Source: Spirochaetia bacterium (GTDB taxonomy: Bacteria > Spirochaetota > UBA4802 > UBA5550). From it: DNA of 5,935 nucleotides. Numbering within the stretch: position 1 is the first letter of the stretch; each line of letters begins with the position of its first letter. The notes beneath the pieces are model-generated. The model ran no database searches. It was not told where the DNA came from and was given only the letters and a program-made list of their open reading frames with translations. Made by a program: the position numbers and the translations under genes. The stretch is taken from contig JAITPE010000071.1 in the NCBI GenBank assembly GCA_031289575.1, positions 1 through 5,935 on the forward strand, given 5' to 3'. Shown here piece by piece: positions 1-5,608 of the stretch.

Positions 1-600
1 CAGCGCTTCTTCAAGCGCCATCCCTTGGCTCTCTTTTCTGCGTACTGTGGCTACAAAAATTGAGTATTCGCCAAGCGTAGGGCACTTCCGCTTTATATCC
101 TCATTGTAGCCCTGATTTATATTTAGTACAGTAATCAGAAAATCTTGATCCGGTACTAAACCATTTTCTTCTTCATCTACGTCCTCAAAAAGATCTGAGA
201 GGTGCAGATAACTTTTCTCTCTCTGATCCCGCTTCCCATTGTACAGCACTATCAGTCTGGGACGCGGCGTCTTTGATTTCTTTCTCTTATAGCCTGTTTT
301 TTTCATGTCAAGTGTTTTTTGACGTAAAAGAATGAGGGCATAATACAGCAACATCCTTAAGGGCATGTTTTCATTCACCGTAGATTGGTGCTCAATGAGG
401 CAGAGAATTTTACCGCCTATTGCAAATGAAACATCATTGCGTATTGTCGTAAAAATAGGATTCACCAGAGTATTTATTTTTATAGGCGTTTTCTTGGTAT
501 AATGCGTTCCGGTTATGGCATTGTAGAGCTGCCTCAGTTTATCTTTATTGTTGAATAGCATTCTGAATACCCCGTCCTTGTACTCTCTGTTTCCTGGCAT
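1..600 (-). CDS. Rpn/PDDEXK_2 family putative transposase-nuclease, N-terminal 200 residues (3' end beyond window)
   Basis: Reading the minus strand from an ATG at 600-598 gives 200 codons without a stop to the window edge, so the C-terminus is missing. The N-terminus (YKDGVFRMLFNNKDKLRQLY, then NAITGTHYT) is the typical opening of the Rpn recombination-promoting nuclease / PD-(D/E)XK family transposase group. The likely nuclease core follows: NDVSF (D56), then IEHQS (E70, Q72), then NENMPLR (76-82). Later blocks LIVLYNGK (116-123), LNINQGYN (159-166) and ALEEAL at the edge also fit the family. An in-frame TAA lies eight codons upstream of the ATG, and a purine-rich AGAAGGA precedes it by about 11 nt, which supports this start. 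Family members are DNA endonucleases or putative transposases, often multicopy in gut bacteria; activity here is inferred. It is transcribed divergently from the operon. No frameshift is visible in the part seen. Confidence 0.85.
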   Translation of the reverse strand, partial: MPGNREYKDGVFRMLFNNKDKLRQLYNAITGTHYTKKTPIKINTLVNPIFTTIRNDVSFAIGGKILCLIEHQSTVNENMPLRMLLYYALILLRQKTLDMKKTGYKRKKSKTPRPRLIVLYNGKRDQREKSYLHLSDLFEDVDEEENGLVPDQDFLITVLNINQGYNEDIKRKCPTLGEYSIFVATVRRKESQGMALEEAL

Positions 601-848
601 TGCTTTTGCGTTCCTTCTTGTTTAATAAAACTGTATAAAGAGATAACGAACGGGAAGGCGTGTAGATTAAAAATTTTTTTGATTTTTTTTCAAAAATGCG
701 AAAAAAATTCACTTTTGCTGGTTTTAGCGGAGGCAAGGGCGGCTGTCCCTCAGCACTTCGGCCTTGGCTGAATTCAGCTTTTACGGTCAATAAAAACTTG
801 ACAAAAAATAAAGAAAAAAGTTCATGCTTTATTTGAGATATTCTAAGA
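601..848. other. Divergent intergenic region: AT-rich tracts, a GC-rich structured patch and a lone TTGACA box
   Basis: No convincing gene lies in these 248 bases between the divergent Rpn and DUF4321-type genes. It must hold the start signals for both directions. On the + strand a perfect TTGACA (798-803) is the best -35 candidate for the operon, but no good -10 hexamer sits 16-18 bases downstream; CATGCT (823-828) at spacing 19 and TATTCT (839-844) are weak. On the minus strand TATACA (632-637) could be a -10 for the Rpn gene, with no clear -35. Homopolymer A/T tracts run from 666 to 712. A GC-rich patch at 731-778 can fold: an imperfect outer stem (731-738 with 762-769), an inner GCTG/CAGC stem (742-754), and the palindrome GCTGAATTCAGC (767-778) followed by TTTT. 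What this patch does is unknown. Confidence 0.5.
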
Positions 849-1085
849 ATGAACTTCGAAAAATCCAACATTTGGTATTTTTTGGCTTTTATAATCATAG
901 GAGCCATACTTGGTTCTGCCCTTGGAACTCTTCTTGTTCGCATTTTTCCGGGTTTGTCTGTTATAACCGTGAGCCTTACAGGGCCGGTTGGTTTCAGCCT
1001 GGAAATTATTTCTTTCAGCCTAAAGATAAATCTCTCGGCAATAGCCGGACTTCTCGCAGGAGTCGTGTTATTCCGCAAGATTTAG
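849..1085 (+). CDS. DUF4321-type small inner-membrane protein
   Basis: This is a 78-residue hydrophobic protein. The first membrane segment is about residues 8-30, with the glycine pattern GAILGSALG (18-26). A loop with a proline-glycine turn follows, then FSLEIISFSLKINLSAIAG (49-67) and a second hydrophobic segment (about 62-75) ending in the basic tail FRKI. This architecture (N-terminal GxxxGxxxG helix, FSLxxxSFSLKxNLxxIxGLL, short R/K tail) matches my memory of DUF4321 proteins, which are about 80 residues long and have no known function. The ATG at 849 is the only sensible start but has no clear Shine-Dalgarno site, so it may be leaderless or weakly translated. It ends 162 bases before rpsB in the same direction and may be co-transcribed with it. 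Membrane location is predicted from hydrophobicity. Two helices are likely; the function is unknown. Confidence 0.75.
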   Translation: MNFEKSNIWYFLAFIIIGAILGSALGTLLVRIFPGLSVITVSLTGPVGFSLEIISFSLKINLSAIAGLLAGVVLFRKI

Positions 1086-1247
1086 GCCGCGCCTGCGGCT
1101 ATCAATTACGCCGGTTTGTCCGGCGCGTACCATAAACCGGTCTGGGCCGGTTGCCTTCTTCACAAAAAGGGGCAAAAATCCTTGATACAACGCGCGGCGC
1201 GCGAAGCAGGTCCGCCCTTGGCGGAACATCATAAGGAGGTTATACTA
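1086..1247 (+). promoter_or_regulatory. Hairpin-rich rpsB leader / spacer
   Basis: Between the stop of the small membrane protein and the rpsB start there are five exact short stem-loops. They are GCCGC/GCGGC (1086-1099), CGCCGG/CCGGCG with loop TTTGT (1109-1125), AACCGG/CCGGTT with a 6-nt loop (1135-1152), CGCGC/GCGCG (1191-1203) and TCCGCC/GGCGGA with a 3-nt loop (1211-1225). A weaker TTGCC/GGCAA stem (1151-1155 with 1171-1175) competes with the third. None is followed by a long T-run, so simple intrinsic termination is not evident. Known biology: in several bacteria rpsB mRNA leaders mediate feedback by S2. It is inference that this leader does the same; a cluster of mobile mini-palindromes is the alternative. 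Confidence 0.5.
1233..1240 (+). promoter_or_regulatory. Strong Shine-Dalgarno site that fixes the TTG start of rpsB
   Basis: AAGGAGGT is a near-perfect anti-16S match. It lies 7 nt before TTG at 1248 and 22 nt before the first ATG of the S2 reading frame at 1263. The TTG start gives [19 protein letters not shown], the N-terminal extent expected of bacterial S2. The site follows the last leader hairpin (1211-1225) by only 7 nt, so folding upstream could influence access to it. Confidence 0.85.
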
Positions 1248-2066
1248 TTGACAGTAGTATCAATGAAAGCATTATTAGAATCTGGCGTTCATTTTGGACA
1301 TCAGACCCGCAGGTGGAATCCAAGAATGTCACAGTACATTTTCGGAGCCAGAAACGGCATCCACATCATCGATCTTCAAAAAACCATTCAGCGCGTTAAA
1401 GTAGCGCATGATGCAATGAAAAATGTCGCGGCTAACGGCGGCAAGGTTCTCTTTGTGGGAACAAAGAAACAGGCTCAGCAGGCAATTATCGAGTACGCCG
1501 AAAAGTGCGGAATGTTCTATGTTGCCGAAAGGTGGCTCGGCGGGCTTTTGACTAATTTTAAAACAGCCAGCAAATCCATTGAAAGGCTCAAAGAACTTGA
1601 GCACATGAGAGATACCGATCTGTGGGAAGCCGAGACCAAAAAAGAACGCCTTGAATTGGCCAGAGAACTTGAAAAGAAAAACAAGATTCTGTCGGGAATC
1701 AAAAATATGAAAAAACTTCCCGACGCCATGTTTATCATCGACCCCAAGCGCGAGGCAATCGCCGTAAGCGAGGCGAGGTCTCTTGATATTCCAATATTCG
1801 CGGTTGTGGACACAAACTGCAATCCGGATGAGATTGATTATCCCATTCCGGGAAACGACGACGCAATAAGAGCGATCGCTCTTTTTATTGAAGTTATGGC
1901 CAACGCGATAACCGAAGGGCAGTCCGGCGGGCAGAGCGAACTGCAGACCGAGGAAGATGTGCCCGCGGAAATTGTATACGAAGCGGAAGGAAATATCAAA
2001 GACCATATTAAGGACGAGGAAGAAGACGAACCAAGCGCGGAAGCGGATGAGACTAATTCATGGTAA
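1248..2066 (+). CDS. rpsB: 30S ribosomal protein S2
   Basis: This is 30S subunit protein S2, which binds late in assembly at the head-body junction and is needed for S1 association and initiation. With the TTG start it has 272 residues; a longer frame open back to 1116 is non-coding leader. Diagnostic blocks in order are [13 protein letters not shown] (about 15-27), [33 protein letters not shown], a coiled-coil hairpin rich in K/E ([19 protein letters not shown]), [17 protein letters not shown], and the C-terminal signature [20 protein letters not shown]. Typical S2 proteins are about 240-260 residues. This one carries an extra C-terminal tail (about 226-272) that is markedly acidic (for example [13 protein letters not shown]) and ends in TNSW; such tails occur in some lineages. 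It is the first core gene of the operon, with tsf 36 bases downstream. Confidence 0.97.
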   Translation: MTVVSMKALLESGVHFGHQTRRWNPRMSQYIFGARNGIHIIDLQKTIQRVKVAHDAMKNVAANGGKVLFVGTKKQAQQAIIEYAEKCGMFYVAERWLGGLLTNFKTASKSIERLKELEHMRDTDLWEAETKKERLELARELEKKNKILSGIKNMKKLPDAMFIIDPKREAIAVSEARSLDIPIFAVVDTNCNPDEIDYPIPGNDDAIRAIALFIEVMANAITEGQSGGQSELQTEEDVPAEIVYEAEGNIKDHIKDEEEDEPSAEADETNSW

Positions 2067-2102
2067 AACCGTGCAAACTGAATATTTTTATAGGAGCATA
2101 TT

Positions 2103-2699
2103 GTGGCAGATATAACCAATGAAATGATCAAGGCGCTGAGAGAAACAACTCAGGCAGGAATGGTGGATTGCAAAAGGGCCCTTCAGGAAACCGATGGCGA
2201 TATGCAGAAGGCCATAGAGTTTTTGAGAAAAAAAGGCCTTGCTTCCGCCGACAAGAAAATGGGGCGTGAGGTAACCGAAGGCATTGTCGCGTCTTATATT
2301 CACAGCAACAATAAGGTTGGTGTTCTCATTGAACTGAAAACGGTTACGGATTTTGTAGCCCGGAATCCAGACTTCCATGAGCTCGCAAAGGAACTCTGCA
2401 TGCAGATAGCGGCAGCCAACCCGTTGTACATAAAAATGGAGGATGTTCCATTTGAGGTCGTTGAAAAAGAAAAAGAGATCTACCTTGAGCAAATGAAGGA
2501 TTCGGGCAAGCCCGACAATGTTATTGAAAAAATAGTTGATGGCAAGCTGAGCAAATTCTATTCCGATGTTTGTCTGCTTGAACAGGAATACATAAAAGAA
2601 AATAAGATTATAGTCAAGAATCTTATAAAAGAAAAGATCGCGGCCTTTGGTGAAAACATTGAGGTTTCGCGTTTCAGCCGTTTTCAAATAGGCGGCTGA
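2103..2699 (+). CDS. tsf: Elongation factor Ts, short form
   Basis: EF-Ts is the cytoplasmic nucleotide-exchange factor that recycles EF-Tu-GDP to EF-Tu-GTP. It starts at GTG 2103, with AGGAG at 2092-2096 placed 6 nt upstream, giving MADITNEMIKALRETTQAGM. The UBA-like N-domain (about 4-53) carries the family signature LRETTQAGMVDCKRAL and GDMQKAIEFLRKKGLASA. The core follows: EGIVASYIHSNNKVGVLIE (59-77), TDFVARN (82-88), MQIAAANPLYI, then EKIVDGKLSKFYSDVCLLEQ and the C-terminal GENIEVSRFSRFQIG. At 198 residues it is the short class, with one core subdomain, as in Thermus and many other lineages, rather than the 280-residue E. coli class; it is not truncated. The residues before TDF read LKTV instead of the usual VNCE-like sequence. 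It ends 7 bases before pyrH. Confidence 0.97.
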   Translation: MADITNEMIKALRETTQAGMVDCKRALQETDGDMQKAIEFLRKKGLASADKKMGREVTEGIVASYIHSNNKVGVLIELKTVTDFVARNPDFHELAKELCMQIAAANPLYIKMEDVPFEVVEKEKEIYLEQMKDSGKPDNVIEKIVDGKLSKFYSDVCLLEQEYIKENKIIVKNLIKEKIAAFGENIEVSRFSRFQIGG

Positions 2700-2706
2700 T
2701 AAGGCT

Positions 2707-3420
2707 ATGAGTTTGCCGCGCTATAAACGCGTTCTCATTAAAATAAGCGGGGAAGCCCTTGCCGGGGACGGCAAAACCGGCATAGACCCGGCGGTGCTTT
2801 CCAACTTGGCCGCCGAAATACAGGAGCTTGCCGGTATGGGCGTGTCGGTTGCGCTTGTTATAGGCGCGGGCAACTTTTTCCGGGGCGCCATGGGCGAAGA
2901 GCTTGGAATAGAGCGCTATGTGGGCGATTACATGGGGATGCTCGCCACCGTCATGAACTCGCTTGCGATGAAGAATGCCCTTGACAAGCGCTCTGTCGCG
3001 TCGCGCGTGATGAGTCCCATTGCGATGAACGAGATTGCGGAGCACTATACAATCCGCTCCGCGCTTTCCCTTCTTGAGCAGGGGACGGTTGTCATTGCCG
3101 CGGGAGGCACGGGGCACCCGTACTTTACAACCGATACGGCATCGGCCCTGAGGGCTATTGAGCTTAAGTGCGATGTTATGCTGAAGGCCACAAGGGTGGA
3201 TGGAGTTTATACCGATGATCCGGAAAAGAATCCGGCCGCGGAAAAAATAAATTCTATCCCCTATCTTGATGTCATAAAAAATCAGCTCAGAGTCCTTGAC
3301 CTCACCTCTGTTTCTTTGTGTATGGATAATAATCTGCCAATAATTGTTTTCGACCTGTTTCAAAAGGATGCACTGAAAAAAATTGTGGCAGGCGAAAATA
3401 TCGGAACAGTCATATCATAA
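2707..3420 (+). CDS. pyrH: UMP kinase (bacterial hexameric, amino-acid-kinase fold)
   Basis: This enzyme phosphorylates UMP to UDP with ATP, feeding UTP and CTP synthesis. It has 237 residues, the usual length. Motifs in order are KRVLIKISGEALAG (7-20, phosphate-binding), IGAGNFFRG (52-60), GDYMGMLATVMNSLAM (73-88, UMP site including D74), AAGGTGHPYFTTDTASALRA (131-150), KATRVDGVYTDDPEKNP (the KVDGVY-type block) and the C-terminal DLTSVSLCMDN with NIGTVIS. The glycine-rich loop has Ala54 where GGGN is usual, and His137 replaces the Asn of GTGNP; both look tolerable. The ATG at 2707 has only AAGG two nt away. A TTG at 2713 would be better spaced (8 nt), and translational coupling to tsf is likely. 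The first two-thirds of the gene is visibly more GC-rich than its neighbours. Bacterial PyrH is usually GTP-activated and UTP-inhibited (family knowledge). Confidence 0.97.
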   Translation: MSLPRYKRVLIKISGEALAGDGKTGIDPAVLSNLAAEIQELAGMGVSVALVIGAGNFFRGAMGEELGIERYVGDYMGMLATVMNSLAMKNALDKRSVASRVMSPIAMNEIAEHYTIRSALSLLEQGTVVIAAGGTGHPYFTTDTASALRAIELKCDVMLKATRVDGVYTDDPEKNPAAEKINSIPYLDVIKNQLRVLDLTSVSLCMDNNLPIIVFDLFQKDALKKIVAGENIGTVIS

Positions 3421-3435
3421 AAAAGGAGACTTCCT

Positions 3436-3993
3436 ATGATAAATGATATTCTTCAAGATGTTGAAAGCCGCATGAAGAAGAGCCTTTTGGCTCTTCAAAA
3501 GGATTTTGCGGCCATCCGCACCGGCCGCGCGAACTTGGCCATGTTTGACGGAATTTCTGTATCGGTTTACGGCTCGCAGATGCCGCTCAATCAACTTGCC
3601 ACAATATCTATTCCCGAACCAAGGCTTGTGGTGATACAGGCATGGGATCCAAAAAATCTTGGCGAAATAGAGAAGGCCATCCTTAAATCGGACCTCTCTC
3701 TTAATCCGTCCAATGACGGAACCCTTATACGATTGCAGATTCCTTCTCTTACAGAAGAGCGCAGAAAAGAGTACGTGAAACAGGCAAAGCATAAGGCCGA
3801 GGAATGCAGGGTTGCCGTACGCAATGTAAGAAGAGACGGCAACGATATGGTGAAGGAGCTTGAAAAAGACAAATCGGTATCGGAGGACGAAGGAAAGAGC
3901 GCCCAGACCAGCATACAAAAGATTACCGATAAATACATAGAAGAGATTCAAAAGATTACCGATAACAAAGAAAAGGAAATCAGCGTCATCTGA
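3436..3993 (+). CDS. frr: Ribosome recycling factor
   Basis: RRF, together with EF-G, splits post-termination ribosomes. The protein is 185 residues, the same length as E. coli RRF, and starts at ATG 3436 with AAAGGAG (3422-3428) at 7-nt spacing. Domain I, a three-helix bundle, takes the two ends; the N-terminal helix contains FAAIRTGRAN (24-33). Domain II follows with VSVYGSQMPLNQLATISIPEPR and GTLIRLQIPSLTEERRKEYVK. The last helix contains RVAVRNVRRDGND, in which R132 aligns with the functionally important E. coli R132. The C-terminal helix contains an exact 17-bp DNA duplication giving two QKITD blocks 11 residues apart (Q161 and Q172); most RRFs have a diverged second block here. Spacing is 15 bases from pyrH and 9 bases to uppS, so one mRNA is likely. 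Confidence 0.97.
   Translation: MINDILQDVESRMKKSLLALQKDFAAIRTGRANLAMFDGISVSVYGSQMPLNQLATISIPEPRLVVIQAWDPKNLGEIEKAILKSDLSLNPSNDGTLIRLQIPSLTEERRKEYVKQAKHKAEECRVAVRNVRRDGNDMVKELEKDKSVSEDEGKSAQTSIQKITDKYIEEIQKITDNKEKEISVI
3916..3965 (+). repeat. 17-bp exact direct repeat inside frr
   Basis: CAAAAGATTACCGATAA occurs at 3916-3932 and again at 3949-3965, with start points 33 bp (11 codons) apart and in the same frame. It encodes QKITDK and QKITDN in the C-terminal helix of RRF. The 11-residue offset keeps a coiled-coil-like helix phase (three turns). It looks like a recent local copying event or strong convergence, with no sign of damage to the frame. Confidence 0.85.
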
Positions 3994-4002
3994 AGCCGTG
4001 AG

Positions 4003-4719
4003 ATGAAAGATTACAAAAAGGAATTGGACGCCTCCAGGATTCCAGGCCACATTGGGATAATAATGGATGGAAACGGCCGCTGGGCGGAAACCCGTTCCAA
4101 ATCAAGGGGAGACGGGCATAAACACGGCTCGGAAATAATTGAACCTGTTATGGATGCGTGCATTGAACTTGGAGTCAAGGCGGTCTCTCTCTATGCATTT
4201 TCTATGGAAAACTGGTCGCGGCCGAAGGCCGAGATTTCCGGCTTGTGGAATCTCTTTGAGTATTTCTTTAACACAAAGTTAGACATTCTTGTAGGCAAGG
4301 GAATAAGGGTTGTTCATTCCGGCTCGCTCAAAAGGCTTCCGCCGAAAATCAAAAGGCTATTGGCCGATGTTGTTAAAAAGACAGCCGGAAACAAAAAAAT
4401 ATTTCTTAACCTGTGCATAAATTACGGCGGCAGACAGGAAATCGTTGACGGCGTGAATAACTGGCTGGAGCGGAGAAAAGACGGAGAGATGTTCACCATG
4501 AAAAAAATGGAAAAGCATCTTTATACGGCAGGCCTTCCGGAAACAGACTTGATCATACGTACAAGCGGAGAGTACCGCATAAGCAATTTTATGCTATGGC
4601 AGCTTGCCTATGCCGAGCTTGTGTTTACCGATATATTGTGGCCCGACTTCGCCGCGCGCGACCTCTATAAGGCAATATATGACTACCAGCAACGAGAAAG
4701 GAGATTCGGAAATATATGA
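4003..4719 (+). CDS. uppS: Di-trans,poly-cis-undecaprenyl diphosphate synthase (isoprenyl transferase)
   Basis: This cis-prenyltransferase adds isopentenyl diphosphate units to farnesyl diphosphate, giving the C55 carrier for peptidoglycan and other wall polymers. It acts at the cytoplasmic membrane face. The protein is 238 residues. IPGHIGIIMDGNGRW (13-27) includes the catalytic Mg-binding D22, and GHKHG includes H39 (E. coli H43). Next come YAFSMENWSRPKAEI, the INYGGRQEI block, and TDLIIRTSGEYRISNFMLWQ with R186, R192 and E205, matching E. coli R194, R200 and E213. The end is WPDF plus an RERRFG tail. The conserved catalytic set therefore appears complete. The ATG at 4003 follows the frr stop by 9 bases with only a weak GTGAG Shine-Dalgarno, so coupling is plausible. 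Its stop overlaps the cdsA start as ATGA. The chain-length product is assumed from the family, not shown. Confidence 0.96.
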   Translation: MKDYKKELDASRIPGHIGIIMDGNGRWAETRSKSRGDGHKHGSEIIEPVMDACIELGVKAVSLYAFSMENWSRPKAEISGLWNLFEYFFNTKLDILVGKGIRVVHSGSLKRLPPKIKRLLADVVKKTAGNKKIFLNLCINYGGRQEIVDGVNNWLERRKDGEMFTMKKMEKHLYTAGLPETDLIIRTSGEYRISNFMLWQLAYAELVFTDILWPDFAARDLYKAIYDYQQRERRFGNI

Positions 4720-5594
4720 ATAAACGTTTGAAGGAAACCTTAATCCGCATCGCAAGCGCGCTTGTGGCTTTGCCTATTTATTTTTTCGCCATTGCTACAG
4801 ATGTTTTGTACTCTCTTCCCGTTCTCTTGATTACGCTTCTTATTACGCTTTTCTGCCTGTACGAATTTTACCTTATTTCGGAGCATGCCGGCACGAAACC
4901 ATTTAAGGCCGCCGGCATAACAGCGGCTGTTTTTATAAATATTATTATGTATCTTTACAGCTACGGCAAGGTTTTGGGTTTCAGCAGGTTTTGGAATGTA
5001 GACGCCCGTTTTATAATGTTTATTATTATTGCGCTTGCCGCGGTCATAAGCGTGCTGCAGCTTTTTAAACGCCCGATTCAGGGCGGCATATTTTCAATGG
5101 GAGCTACAATCCTTGGGCTTGTGCTCATAGTTATTCCATTTTCGCATATTATTCTTATGAAGTCGTTGAAGGACGGCCTGTTCTATATCTTGCTGCTCAA
5201 CGTTACCGTTATGCTTAATGATGTGGCCGCCTATTTCGGCGGAGTTCTGTTCGGCAAACATAAGATAAACTTTCCGGTTTCTCCAAACAAGTCGTGGGAG
5301 GGTTACTGTTTTGCGATGCTGTTTAGCGTGCTTTCCATGATTTTGTTCAGCCAATTCTTTCTTTTATTTTACAGCAGAGACCTGCTTTCGGTATTCGAAG
5401 CGGCAATGGCCGGAGTCCTCATAAGCCTTGGGGCCGGAATAGGCGACCTGATTGAATCATCGGTAAAAAGAGACGGAGGCATAAAGGATTCCGGTTCCAT
5501 TGTTCCCGGACACGGCGGAATGTGGGATGTTTTTGACGCGATGATTTTCACAACGCCGCTTTTTTATTACTACCTTATTTGTAAAGGTGTCTGA
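4716..5594 (+). CDS. cdsA: Phosphatidate cytidylyltransferase (CDP-diglyceride synthetase)
   Basis: CdsA is an integral inner-membrane enzyme that converts phosphatidic acid and CTP to CDP-diacylglycerol, the branch point for phospholipids. The protein has 292 residues and about seven or eight hydrophobic segments, for example 8-28, 32-53, 65-82, 97-116, 125-147, 153-168, 198-219 and 226-242. Conserved cytidylyltransferase blocks are LNDVAAYFGGVLFGKHK (167-183), SPNKSWEG (189-196) and, at the C-terminus, SSVKRDGGIKD (248-258) followed by PGHGGMWDVFDA (264-275). The usual signature reads HGGxxDRxD; here Val272 (GTT, 5529-5531) takes the Arg position. The start overlaps the uppS stop by 4 bases, with AAAGGAG at 4697-4703. 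Many genomes carry dxr and rseP next; here a convergent gene follows after 14 bases. No intrinsic terminator is obvious after the stop. Confidence 0.95.
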   Translation: MNKRLKETLIRIASALVALPIYFFAIATDVLYSLPVLLITLLITLFCLYEFYLISEHAGTKPFKAAGITAAVFINIIMYLYSYGKVLGFSRFWNVDARFIMFIIIALAAVISVLQLFKRPIQGGIFSMGATILGLVLIVIPFSHIILMKSLKDGLFYILLLNVTVMLNDVAAYFGGVLFGKHKINFPVSPNKSWEGYCFAMLFSVLSMILFSQFFLLFYSRDLLSVFEAAMAGVLISLGAGIGDLIESSVKRDGGIKDSGSIVPGHGGMWDVFDAMIFTTPLFYYYLICKGV

Positions 5595-5608
5595 TGAAGC
5601 CGAACTGC

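Noticed and set aside
545..1078. A 177-codon open frame on the minus strand
   Set aside because: It runs antisense through the 3' part of the DUF4321-type gene and the AT-rich spacer and overlaps the 5' end of the Rpn gene; composition is low-complexity and resembles no family.
734..1220. Shared 9-mer (CCGCCCTTG and its complement) in the two intergenic regions as evidence of a dispersed repeat
   Set aside because: The match is only 9 bases (734-742 and 1212-1220) and does not extend either way, so chance is a fair explanation.
1218..1246. TTGGCG-17 nt-TATACT as an rpsB promoter
   Set aside because: The -10 is good, but transcription would begin inside the rpsB coding start and lose the Shine-Dalgarno site; the -35 half is also part of the last hairpin.
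1116..1247. Upstream extension of the S2 reading frame
   Set aside because: The added 44 residues come from the hairpin-rich leader, match nothing in S2 and have no ribosome binding site, while a strong one serves TTG 1248.
1329..2006. Long antisense frame opposite rpsB
   Set aside because: It is a shadow of the conserved S2 gene, with no ribosome site or recognisable domain; the similar antisense frames at 2088-2687, 2674-3363 and 3415-4050 are rejected for the same reason.
2103..2699. EF-Ts as a truncated pseudogene
   Set aside because: Although shorter than E. coli EF-Ts, it ends in the normal RFSRFQIG-type C-terminus of the short class and the frame is intact.
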